64,000 nucleotides of DNA from Combretum micranthum (Eukaryota > Streptophyta > Magnoliopsida > Myrtales > Combretaceae). Under the pieces are notes generated by a model. It saw only the letters and a list, made by a program, of their open reading frames with translations. It had not been told where the DNA came from and did not search any database. A program made the position numbers and the translations under genes. The DNA lies in the NCBI GenBank assembly GCA_024138025.1, contig JAMXBD010001044.1, positions 186,001 through 250,000 on the forward strand. The letters run 5' to 3'. Below, piece by piece: positions 39,716 through 49,967 of the stretch (its first letter is position 1; each line of letters starts with the position of its first letter).

Positions 39716-40018
39716 TGTAACACCCCAGAACTCCATCCACGGAGGTATTGTCCGCTTTGACCACACGTCATAAGGTTTTGTCATTTAGTGTCAGTGCCTC
39801 CCAAAAGATCACCCATCCTATGATTGCTCTGTTCAGAACATGCTTAATTTTAGAGTTTCGACGAAGTCCAAGCTATAACACCAAAAGGTGTCTCTATGAT
39901 AGAGTTCCAAAACTTTGCTCACCGATGCATTATCTGTTTTGATCACAAGCCGCATAGTTTTATCCTTTAATGCTAACGCTTCCCAGGAAGTCACCTATCT
40001 TGAAAACCTTTTAAGGCC
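39716..40018 (-). mobile_element. Cassandra-like TRIM LTR fragments carrying 5S rRNA-like sequence
   Basis: A unit beginning TGTAACACCCC (39,716) is followed by a shorter, diverged copy starting about 39,897. On the minus strand the first copy aligns with the 3' two-thirds of plant 5S rRNA: AATTAAGCATGTTC against AGTTAAGCGTGCTT, then ATAGGATGGGTGATC against CTAGGATGGGTGACC, then TTTTGGGAGG against TCCTGGGAAG. The second copy keeps AGATAGGTGACTTCCTGGGA. LTRs with an embedded 5S-derived Pol III region are the defining trait of Cassandra TRIM elements. Tandem arrangement without a clear internal region suggests a recombined or partial element. It has no coding capacity. Confidence 0.75.
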
Positions 40019-41343
40019 ATCTACGGCAAGAACAATCACTAGAAAAGAAAATCAAATTTGTCACTACGTGCTTTCTGGTAGACCAAGCTTTCCATTGGTA
40101 GCTTTATTTGGTCCTAAGGACGCCAGGAACACCTCCGACTATTGTCAAACTACCCCTACCGTGTTCAAACTGCCATCTTCGATTGCTATTTAGGTGAAAC
40201 TACAACTACCAGTGTCTCCTACTGTCAACTTAGCTAATCCCAACTCCTTTCTAGGTTACAACCACCGTCAGAATTACTTTAATTATGATTGTCTCCCTAG
40301 CTTACGATCTGGCGACCATCAACCCTACCTAGATCCATTGCTGTCTTGCCTGGCATGCTCCACTAAGACCATGAGCTCTATCTACGCATGTAAGTTTACT
40401 TTATTTCATTTTCTTTTTTATTTTATTTATTCGTTTAACACTTCCATTTTAAAAAGATATATATATATATATATAATTATAATGAAAATGATGAATGTGT
40501 TGGTGTGTGTATATAAATAAAAAAAAATATATATATATATAATAATAAATAAAGTGAGATAATAATGTAATAATTCAAGTATTGTAATGACTTTGTATAG
40601 AAAATAAATGATATTAACACTTAGAATTTATTTTTTTCTTGATCAATGAAAATGAAACTAGTAGACTACAGGGTCTCACCACATGATTTTTTTTTTTTTA
40701 ATTTAAGACACTTAAAGGTGCAAGAGTTTCGAAAAAATTTAAAAACACCATCCATTAAAGTTTTTTGAAAAAAGAACTATATAATATCTTATTTCGACTA
40801 GTAGGTACGTAGACACTTCTAAGACGACTTAAAATGAAAAAAAAAAATCTTTTTTTATGGTGTAAATATCAAAACGATTTGTATTTAATTGTAAATATTA
40901 TTAATTTTTAGTTGTTAATGTAATTACTTTGTAAATCATAATAATAAGCTTGTAAATATTTTATTTTGTAAAATCTCAAATGTTAATAAACTTAGGAATT
41001 TTAAAGGAATAAACTTTAAATTAAGAAATATGTAGGTGGTGACCGTATGGTTTTAATAAGATAACCCCTGAACTTATGAAAACTTTAGTTCTTGCAAATT
41101 ATTGGCTAAGTTAGAACCAACTTACCCATTGAATCTTATTTACATTTTTTCCTAACTTGAGTTGGGTGGCGACTCTTAAAAATTTTTCAATAAGCATATT
41201 TCTTTTAATTCTTGATCGAGGATTTGTATCGAATGGGTTAGGATATGATACAAATCGAATTAAAGGAAATCAATTTAGAGATTGAAAAATCCAAGCCCGA
41301 CAATGATCACTCACCATAAAAGGCCACTTCTGGCATCCCTGCC
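40019..41343. other. Intergenic DNA with microsatellites
   Basis: No gene is recognised. (AT)n tracts lie near 40,457-40,475 and 40,528-40,541. A poly-T run starts at 40,687. The stretch 40,900-41,180 has TTGTAAAT repeats and GGGTGGCGACTCTT, resembling the U5/leader region of a large gypsy element, but no paired end is found. Confidence 0.4.
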
Positions 41344-41852
41344 AGGGATACAACCGGGTTGGGTTTGGGATAGGTCATGCAGAACCCGAACCTAAACCCG
41401 ATTAGTTATAGGGTCACCCAAAAAACCCTATAGGGTTTTTCCAATCTTTCCCAAAACCTGCCTCTATAGGGTTTTTGCAAACCCAATTCCCCACACGCCC
41501 CGACCCGATTAGATGTTTATTTATTTTCCTTTTATTGCGATGATGTAATTTCAATGATAAAACATAAATTATATAACATATTATAATATATATAAGACAT
41601 TTAAAAACTTAGAAATAAATTTCATTTAATATGGAAATGAAATTATGAAATTTGTAACCAATTATGTGTATATTTATTATAAATTTTTTGAAATTTTATT
41701 ATATATTTATACTGGGTCGGGTTCCCCCATCAGGTTTTATATATGACAAAACCCTATAGGATTTTAGTATGATGCCCAGAACTCACCCCAAAACCCTATA
41801 TAATTTTTAGCGAATTGGGTACCATATAATGACCTGCCCATTTATATCCCAA
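41344..41852. mobile_element. hAT-type MITE (509 bp)
   Basis: The flanking 8-mers are TCCCTGCC (41,336-41,343) and TCCTTGCC (41,853-41,860), 7 of 8 identical. The ends are AGGGATACAACCGGG and, inverted, TTGGGATATAAATGGGC, like the MITE at 7746-8177. The interior has several AACCCTATAGGGTTTT palindromes and GGGTTGGG/CCCGACCCG motifs. No coding capacity. Confidence 0.65.
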
Positions 41853-42058
41853 TCCTTGCCTAGGAATTGATGAAGGCCCAAGCTAGTATGGTTTGGTAAC
41901 TTAACTACTACACTTGAGACTCTTCAACTAAGAGGCTTAGCACTTTATCGACAACTAGTACCACCTATACTCAGCTGCTTAGTTACTACTCAAGTGTTTG
42001 ACCCAACTATTAACTCAACTACTACTATTACATAGTCTATTGGATCTTAGCACATTTA

Positions 42059-42786
42059 GGCCTATTTGGATACCAGGTTTGGTATCATTTTGGTTTTATT
42101 TTCAAACTGAATCGATACTAAATTGATACTGAATTAATATAAATATGATACGGATAAAAAACGACAGTTTTACTCATAGATTGATCAAATCGAATCGATA
42201 CTGATCCCATATTAATAAGTTATCGATACATACGAAAATTCGACAATCTAAACAAATCCAAGCATGAATCTTGACAAGAACCTTGCACAATCCTATGCAC
42301 TCTCCCATAAAGGCACTCTACTACTTCTAACTCTTTATCAAACTCGACAATGATCATCATCAATCGACTAAAGCACTGTATATATCACTCAGATGCCCAT
42401 CAACAAGTTAGCCACCTTCTAATTAAACCTCCTTAATAAGGGTAGAATTTCCAAGTTACGAAGGCTTCGTTTAACTTTAGACTCTAAGAGGCCTAGATAA
42501 GGAACTTCTCATTTTACACCAGTTGCTAATGAAAACAAAAGGTAAATGATAATGGTCAATTTTTTACTTAGCCTCCCAATCCAAGGCCAATGCATGAAGA
42601 TATTATAGCAGTGTTGGATCAATATTTGTAATTCATTGGTATCATATCTGTATCAATTCAGTTTGGTCAGTTTATGAGTAAAATTATCAGTTTTTCATTA
42701 GTATCAAATTAATATTAGTTCAGTATTAGTTCAATTTGAAAATAATACAGAATAATAATACCTAATGTATCCGAACAAGAATAGCC
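42059..42786. mobile_element. Fold-back element with long inverted repeats
   Basis: The first and last ~150 bp are diverged inverted copies. The left arm has GGCCTATTTGGATACC, TTTTATTTTCAAACTGAAT and GACAGTTTTACTCATAGATTG; the right arm, inverted, has TTCGGATACATTAGG, TATTATTTTCAAATTGAAC and TGATAATTTTACTCATAAAC in the same order. No target duplication is evident, so the superfamily is not assigned. One arm of a related copy sits in CDPK intron 1. Confidence 0.65.
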
Positions 42787-42876
42787 ATCCTATTCTTATC
42801 TTACTCCTATTAAAATTTGTGTAAGGAGAATTTTGATAGTTTGGCAAAGCCAAAAATTTAATTACCTTATTTAATA

Positions 42877-43163
42877 GGGAAAAGGAAAAAAATATTATTA
42901 AAATTAAAAAAAATTACAAAAATGCCACTGGGACGAATTTAATCCCAGAAATAGGCAACACGGCCTCGTCTCTTGAAGAGACGAGGTCGTTAGTGCCTGA
43001 CCTCGTCTCTTCAAGAGACGAGGCCAATGAAAGAGGCGGCCTCGTCTCTTCAAGAGACGAGGCTGTGTAACCTCGTCTCTTGAAGAGACGAGGCTGTGTA
43101 ACCTCGTCTCTTGAAGAGACGAGGTTAGGCCAAAGCCAGGCCTCGTCTCTTCAAGAGACGAGG
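42877..43163. repeat. Left MULE TIR with six palindromes
   Basis: After the 87-bp outer tip come six copies of a 23-bp imperfect palindrome with 11-bp arms CCTCGTCTCTT / AAGAGACGAGG around one central G or C. They lie at 42,964-42,986, 43,001-43,023, 43,040-43,062, 43,071-43,093, 43,102-43,124 and 43,141-43,163. Short spacers (8-16 bp) separate them. The first three are mirrored in the right TIR; the last three have spacers CTGTGTAA and TTAGGCCAAAGCCA unique to this end. Each could bind a dimeric protein or form a hairpin. Confidence 0.95.
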
Positions 43164-43543
43164 CCAGGCCAAAATCCCCACCATCCTATTTTCTTTCATG
43201 AAAAAGAAAAATTTTACATAAAAACCTATCAAATACAAATAAACAGCGATAAAAGCCATTAACCGTCCTCCAACATGGCCAAAAAAACTAACAAACTACA
43301 GTGTTTCGAAGCCCAATCGAAACTCACATTCCCAATCCCAATCATAGACAGTGCAATGAAAATATGAGTATTCGTAGAGTCATAATACATAGTAGGAAAT
43401 GAAATAGAATGAAATGTACAGTGATTGTTATAATAAATGAATAGGAGAAAATGAGTACGATCTATACTACAAGAATAATACAATGAAATAAGAAAAAGCT
43501 ACATACAAAATGAAAATAAAAAGAAAAATCTATCTGTCGTCCA

Positions 43544-45772
43544 CTACTCCTCCTGCTGATGTGTGGCCCTGCTCCCTCTTCCTCGGCCTCTATCCCGCCT
43601 CACGTATGTCCTCGGGAATGGGGTACGCTGATGATGAGGATGCGGGGAAATGGGCGAGTCTCTGTAACTGGAGCGGGCTCCTCTCCCGTAGCAGCACTGT
43701 ACTGGTGGAATGGGACAGGGTCTGGCTCGACCTGTGTAAGGCCCTCCCCCATATCATGAGATGGCGATGGTCGCCTCTTCTGTGGAGCCAGGGGAGTGTG
43801 GAAGTCACTGGATGACGGGTCTGGCATGGGGGTGTCCCCCATATCGTAAGAAGTGGAAGATGGGCCAGCCCCGTCATGAATGACCTGGGAAGGACCAGAG
43901 TCATCGAATGGAGGTAGGTCGGACGGCTCAGGCTCATCTCTGATCTGTATACCTGGAGCCCGAGCTCGGCCCCGACCCCGTCCCCGTCCCCGCCCACGCC
44001 TCTCTCTAGATGGATGTCGTCTCTGTAAGGTATGAGGCTGTGGGTCACCCTGTCCTGCTGCTGCTGGTGGAGCTGGTGGCACTGGATCATTGAAGTTCAG
44101 CCCCATAAACTCATCCACTACACGACAGACATCTCGTGCAGTGGATGCAGTGAGCTCTGGGGGCATGTCAGGGACGCTAGAAATGAAATCAGCCTGCGAG
44201 TAATAGCAAATATTTATATCAGTGAATAGCTTATAAGTCAGTACAAGTATATATAAAGCTTACAGAGACAGCGACCGTACCATGTATCGCATGATAGCTC
44301 CCGTGCGACCGATCCAGCGTCGGGTGATGGCATAATACCACTGGAAGTAATCGTCAGATGTCCCAGCCGGCAAATCTGGCATCTGTACAATGCAATCACG
44401 CCGAGCATCCCACTCAGCAATCCATCTAGCGTGCTCGGACTGCCAGTTCCACTCGGAACGTCCCCTCATGTCAATCTCATGGAGGGGTCTCATATCAGCA
44501 GGGGGGGCTGGTATCTCCTGGAAACCACCAAACTGTCTGAGCACTCTGTCCGGATAGTAGTGCTCGACAAGGTAGAAGCATACCAATGGCACCCGGGCAC
44601 GCCATACATTTGCCTACCAGGCAGTACGGTGGCAGGGCGGGCAGGATGGAGCTGTATGGGTCCCACACCACCTGATGAAGTAGCAAAAGTGATGTACTGC
44701 ATAAGAAAATGACCGTACAATAGCAATTTAAGAGTAGAAGGCAATGGAAATCAAAATTGATCTATCGCATACCTGATGTGGCATCTGTCGATCAAAGGAG
44801 GCGCGGTACTCAATCAATAGGTGGGTCGACACACGGGTGACGTCGAAAGTCGCACCCCAATGACTGATGAGTGGGCGGCCTGCGGTAACAGAGGTGAGCA
44901 GTCGCCGTACCGGGGCAATGTGGGGGAAGTGCTCCCATGCCCATATCTGCAGGACAACTAGTGGTCCTGCCATGTCCCCCGTGTCGACGTCGGAAGCCAG
45001 GCATAGCTGCCTGTACAGCCAAGCCAAACAGGCAGCTCCCCATGCGTGCTGCCCTGCTCGCTCGAAATCTCGGAGCAGCTGGAGGTACATAAGATGAACG
45101 TAGTTGGAGGATTTGTCTGCGACAATAAATCCCCCAAGCAGCAACAGAATGTATGCCCTAGCATGACGTCGGATCATCACGTCATCAGCAAACTCAGGTA
45201 GGTCGGTGAAGTGGCTATCTAACCACGACATCTTCAGCCGACCTCCATCCATGTCGACGCCGGGGACTGGCCGAACTCCTAATAGATCCTCGCACAAATC
45301 TGGCCAATCCATGCGAGCCGTGCCAGTAACGGCCAATCCATCCACAGGGAGGCCCGTCAGGATAGCAACGTCCTGTAGTGTCACAGTCCACTCTCCCGTG
45401 GTCATGTGGAACGTGTGCGTCTCTGGGCGCCATCGCTCGACCAATGCAGTAATCAGATGCCAATCCAGCTGAATGAAGGCATCTGAGCCGCCCCTATGAA
45501 CCCTGCCTGCGACAGGAATGGCACCATGCGCTCGTCCACGTCTGTAGGTATACCAGCAGGTCGCCTGAGCCTGGCCTCTCTGCGCCTACAATGTAGTACC
45601 TCATGCTCCTACAACAAAGTGAACATATTTATCAAAAATCATAAACACCGCATCAAACAAAACTGGAATCAATAAAATAGATAAATGAACTGACCTGCCC
45701 ATCCCACGCTAGAGTGGACCTATGTACAGGCTGCTGCGTCAGTAATGAACTATCGAGCGGTCCGGGATCCAT
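43544..45772 (-). CDS. Plant mobile domain (PMD) protein, MAIN-like / PP7-long-form-like
   Basis: PMD proteins such as Arabidopsis MAIN and MAIL1 are nuclear factors linked to transposon silencing and genome stability; many plant copies ride on transposons. Likely exons are 45,772-45,695 (MDPGPLDSSLLTQ), 45,608-44,773, 44,696-44,281 and about 44,193-43,544, with GT-AG junctions. Conserved blocks are ALVERWRPETHTFHM, GEWTVTLQDVAILTGLPVDG, ARAYILLLLGGFI, VLQIWAWEHFPH, LPPYCLVGK, ARVPLVCFYLVEHYYPDRV and RQFGGFQEIP. The tail has RGRGRGRGRAR. The frame breaks near 45,481 (CCTTCATT, one T short) and 44,613, and two frames compete near the 3' end. It lies inside the MULE, same strand as the transposase. 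It may be functional if the breaks are errors, otherwise a pseudogene. Confidence 0.85.
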
Positions 45773-45846
45773 CTGCGAAGAAACGATGAGGAGATATTGT
45801 TATTGACAACAAATATGGATTATAAACAAGCACAACAAACATAACG

Positions 45847-48539
45847 TCAGTCATGACTCAATAATACAGTGTATAGAACATATGGAAATAAAGAATTACC
45901 ACTACGACTCGACCGCCCCGTTGGTACACTACCCATCGATCCCCCGTTTGGACAACTCCTTCTGTTGTGGCCTTGCTGCCCACAACAATCGCATGCGTAA
46001 CCACGAGGGCCCTCTCGAATATCCATCTCATTCTGGAATCGTTTCTCCCGAGGCCGTCCCCTTTTCCTAATAAGTCCCGGTATAGGGTGCCACTTCGGTA
46101 AGTCCAAACGAATCCAATTTGCCTTATCAGCTGCAGGAATGAAGGAGCGACCATACACTTTTAGCTGGTGGTCCCACCTGTACCACTGTCCGACGTAGGC
46201 AAGACAATCCATGTGCATTGTACCCATTACCGCCATTGCATGTGAGCATGGAATTCTGTATGTCTGCCACTTGTTACACGTACATCTACATGCTCTTAAC
46301 TCTACCTTTTGAATATGATCCCCCTTCTGACCATACATTGTAGGACGTGGTGCAGTTATACCTCATATATGCGTTCTTGATAGTCGAAACATGTCACTCT
46401 ATGCGAGCTGGAAATGCTATTCCATCGCTCAAACTTATGTGCAGCATAGTCTGTGAGCAACTTACCTATACTCATGGCATCGCTGGCTTCACGCCTGTGC
46501 TTATTAAATATAGAGTTACAATTGTAGAAGGTTTTTTTTACCAATGCCGATACTGGTAAGCACCGGGCATCTTTTATAACCGAATTGTAACTCTCAGCCA
46601 TGTTTGTTGTACCTAGGCCATATCTGACACCTTCATCGTAAGATAAGGTCCACATGCATGGAGGTAGCTCACGAAAATATCGTCCCGTCCAAGGATTGCT
46701 TTGAAGTGCTGCATTGAAGTATCCATGAAATTTTCGACTCTGCGCTTGATAGGCCGCTCTTTTTATTATTTCCTTACATTCCTTGCTTTTGGCCTTCGAA
46801 TTGAAATTGCTTGCAACATGCCGGATACACCAGCGCCAAGGCCACCCTGTAGGCCACACCGCATTGTCACCTTCCACCGCACTCTTGATACCCGCATGGC
46901 GGTCCGATATCAAGCAAATGTTGGATCGGTCTTTGATGACGTGTTCCAACACTTTTGCAAGGAACCAACCCCAGGTTTCCGCCTTCTCCTCATCCACTAG
47001 CCCGTAGGCCAATGGGACTATATGATTTGCACCATCTACTGCCACTGCAATAAGCAATTTGTGCTTGTACTTGCCATACAGGAAGGTACCATCAACTGTG
47101 ATCACAGGTCTGCAATGATTAAAAGTATATAACATAGTCAGTGAATATCAATCAGGTGTAACAAAACTAAAGCATTATTACAATACATACCTGCAATACT
47201 GGAACGCCTCGATACAAGGACCGAATGCCCAAAAAAGCTTATCCAAGAACACGTGGCCGGCTGCATTTGAATCTTGAGTTTGCCAATCGACCTTCGTTCC
47301 TGGATTTGCCTCAGTAATTGCATTTAGTAGATGCGGGAGCTCTACGTAAGACGACTCCCAACTACCGTACACCTGCTCAATTGCCTTTCTCTTTGCCTCA
47401 CGAATTCTCTTTATGTGAACGTTATATCCGAACTCCTTTAATATATTCGTTTGGAGATCCTTCGCCCTCACATCTGGAGAATTGCGGATCTCCAATATTA
47501 TGGCCCTAGACAAGCTGGTGGAGTCCAACTGAGAGTGATCCTGTCCAGTGATTTCATCCAAGCAGGTATGAGGCCCATCAAATTTAGTGATATGAAACCA
47601 GCCACCGTGTTTCTTATAACTGCCTCTCAGTCTCCACTTACAACCTCTGTTGTGGATATCGGTACATTTCACAGCCCATGACCTTGGATCCGAATCCACC
47701 ACCTTGAAGTTATAGTGGTTCTTTACGTGCCACATTTTAACAGCCCGGATGAGATGATCTTTGGTTTCAAACCGCATCCCAACCTTAAATTCATCACTGA
47801 AGCTCCAATTCCCAGCACTCATTTCCTGCTCATCATCGTATGCTGCATAAGTACTACCAACTTCAGCATTGAAAAACGGAACTGCCACTGAGCTCCCTAT
47901 TGCATCAACATCAGTAGGAGCAATGAAACGGTCCCAGCTATTTTCCCTTCTTTGCACATCAGGCAAAGCATATTGTTGTGGAAAAACTTCCACATTATCG
48001 TTTTCATCATCATCATAGTCGTCACTGGATTCACTTACTGATGAGTCTTGCACAGCCTCCATATCATCACCACCTATCGAAGTACCGCCACAAAATTCAA
48101 AGTTACCTATTTCCAGTTGTGCACTGCCTATTGTCTGAGCTGGGGTTGAGTTTGAGTCTACCAGCCCCTGGCTTCCAATATTTCTATCAATGCCCCTATC
48201 CCCTGCGGGTACCTGTGACAATTCATTTTCAAATATCTGCACATAAACAGCCACTGATCCCTCTGTGTACACCAACATCTCATGCGCCGCATCATCATCG
48301 GTCACTGGAATAATATCATAACGTAGCGTCCTATCTCCAATAGCTACCCTATGATATAGCTCCACCCGATGTGTACACCTATTTACCTTTAATCTATTGC
48401 AAATAATCTCCACTATCTGCTCATATGTTGAATTCCTACTGATACTGACCATAGCAACCGGCCGCTTATCATAACAAAAACCATCATCCTCTTGTACAAT
48501 ATTACCATGAGCATACAGTATGAACTTTGCCTTATCCAT
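45847..48539 (-). CDS. mudrA: MURA-type MULE transposase
   Basis: DDE transposase of the MULE. Exon 1 is 48,539-47,191 and exon 2 starts at 47,109, with an 81-bp GT-AG intron (47,190-47,110, GTATGT...TTGCAG). The N-terminus (MDKAKFILYAHGNIV) is a PB1-like domain. The MuDR DNA-binding region follows (FKVGMRFETKDHLIRAVKMW, CKWRLRGSYKKHGGWFHI). Catalytic blocks are VITVDGTFLYGKYKHKLL, ICLISDRHAGIKSAV and LGTTNMAESYNSVI, giving D, D and E, with the W-rich WPWRWCIRHVASN between them. A SWIM zinc finger (CRCTCNKWQTYRIPCSHAM) and a CCHC knuckle (CDCCGQQGHNRRSCP) close the protein. At about 46,354 one base appears lost, so the frame ends after DYQERIYEV and resumes in the next frame at ITAPRPTMYGQKGD. 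The gene is about 860 codons across that break. Confidence 0.9.
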
Positions 48540-49436
48540 TTCCTCAACAATCCTGCCATCTCATCAAAATTAGCTTCAATGCATCAAATTCGCAAAATCA
48601 CACTTATGAGTTTCATTCCTCATAATATTCAATCAAATTCCAAATGCAACATTTCCAAAGTTCTATTTTTTTTTCCTAAGAAACTCTGATTTCCTACAAA
48701 CATTATCTTTTTTCACCGCACATTTCCATGATAAACCAACACTACAGTACCGAATACACCCCCTTCACGACATTACAAGTTATTTTTTTATTTCTTTCCC
48801 AACTACATTTCCTAAAATAATTTTCCAACAACCAATAACTACATTAATTTTTTTCCCCCAATTTACAAATATATATATATATATGTATCCATATAATTAG
48901 AAAATTTTCTACCGTATTGGAATCGCTCAACAATACCCGTTGCCGACATTACAAGTTATTTTAAATTATTTTCCCAACTGCACTTCCTAAAAAATTATCC
49001 AACAACTAATCACAATATTATTTTTTTTCCCAATAATTTCATATATGTATACGTATGTATCTATCTATATAACATACAACAACCGGATTAAATCCTTTCA
49101 CTTACTAATTGCACAATTAAATGATTCTAACAGCACATACTATCACCATTGAACAATGTAGCAACATTCATTAACAAAAAAAAAAAAAAATCACGAAAAT
49201 CATACCTCAAATTTCGCCGGCGGATTTCGGTGATTTATCGCGCGTATCGCTCCTCCAACCCACAAATTGCAATGTAGACACCGTCTGGGGGCTCTGAGAT
49301 TGCCCAATCACAAAAAAAACCTAAGAAGCCGTGGAGAATCTACCAATGCCGATTGAGAGAATTGGGATTTAGGGTTCTTTTTTTCAATTTGGGGAAATGG
49401 GGAAAGAGGCGCGCGGCTGCAGTTTATGCGCGCAGA
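48540..49436 (-). other. MULE 5' non-coding region upstream of the transposase
   Basis: AT-rich sequence lies between the transposase ATG and the right TIR. It has two similar segments (GACATTACAAGTTATTTT at about 48,768 and again near 48,944, each followed by TTTCCCAACT and TTCCTAAAA), so it contains a diverged internal duplication. It probably holds the transposase promoter and 5' leader. No gene is seen. Confidence 0.5.
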
Positions 49437-49695
49437 CCTCGTCTCTTGAAGAGACGAGGTCACTAACTAATGACCTCGTCTCTTCAAGAGACGAGGTCAC
49501 ACACGGAGCAACCTCGTCTCTTAAGAGACGAGGCCGCCTCTTTCATTGGCCTCGTCTCTTGAAGAGACGAGGTCAGGCACTAACGACCTCGTCTCTTCAA
49601 GAGACGAGGCCGTGTTGCCTATTTCTGGGATTAAATTCGTCCCAGTGGCATTTTCGTAATTTTTTTAATTTTAATAATATTTTTTTCCTTTTCCC
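49437..49695. repeat. Right MULE TIR with five palindromes
   Basis: Palindromes lie at 49,437-49,459, 49,474-49,496, 49,512-49,533, 49,550-49,572 and 49,587-49,609, followed by the outer tip to 49,695. Four have the 11-bp arms around a single base. The copy at 49,512 lacks the central base and is a perfect 22-bp palindrome. The outer three correspond in order and spacing to the outer three of the left TIR. Confidence 0.95.
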
Positions 49696-49836
49696 TTTTT
49701 TAATGTCTATATTTAAATTTTATGTATAAATATATTTAATATATAATTATATTTTATTTATTTGTTTTTATTTATATAATTCTTGGTGGATAATTTTATA
49801 AAAAAAGTTTTAAAAAAAGGTCACCGGGAAAGTCCG

Positions 49837-49845
49837 TATATATAA
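49837..49845 (+). promoter_or_regulatory. TATA box of the DCAF8-type gene
   Basis: TATATATAA is followed by AACTCGACACAACAAACC and a CT-rich leader (49,932-49,958). It lies about 125 bp before the predicted ATG and 142 bp after the MULE end. Confidence 0.6.
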
Positions 49846-49967
49846 ACTCGACACAACAAACCAAACACGAACACCCGATTTCCATCTAGAATGTAGTATT
49901 ATGACTATGACTCGTGAGAATTGATGAATATTCCCTCTCTCTGTCTCTCTCTCTCCCCCTCGTTTCC

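Larger units (their letters stand above)
42876..49695 (-). mobile_element. Long-TIR Mutator-like element (MULE) with transposase and PMD gene
   Basis: A 6.8-kb element. Its outer ~185 bp are near-identical inverted repeats (42,877-43,062 and 49,695-49,512) starting GGGAAAAGG. The flanks TTATTTAAT (42,867-42,875) and TTTTTTAAT (49,696-49,704) are a 9-bp duplication with one mismatch, the Mutator size. Inside, on the minus strand, are a MURA transposase and, 74 bp after it, a plant mobile domain gene. Both ends carry arrays of a 22-23-bp palindrome. The coding part is clearly richer in G+C than the surrounding DNA. Near-identical TIRs suggest recent movement, although both genes show single frameshifts as read. 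Confidence 0.92.

Noticed and set aside
39716..40018. A genuine 5S rRNA gene
   Set aside because: Too diverged from 5S, and embedded in an LTR-like TGTAACACCCC unit; a Cassandra-type origin fits better.
42964..43163. Regularly spaced repeats resembling a CRISPR array
   Set aside because: The units are palindromes with 8-16-bp spacers, mirrored at both ends of a transposon in a plant genome. They are MULE sub-terminal repeats.
43080..43262. 60-codon frame through the palindromes with repeated SSLEETR / SSLQETR-type peptides
   Set aside because: It is only the translation of the palindrome array and has no independent coding evidence. The similar frame at 49,397-49,729 is the same effect.
43510..43815. 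101-codon plus-strand frame opposite the PMD tail
   Set aside because: GC-rich antisense shadow of the PMD 3' exon; the splice structure and conserved motifs are on the minus strand.
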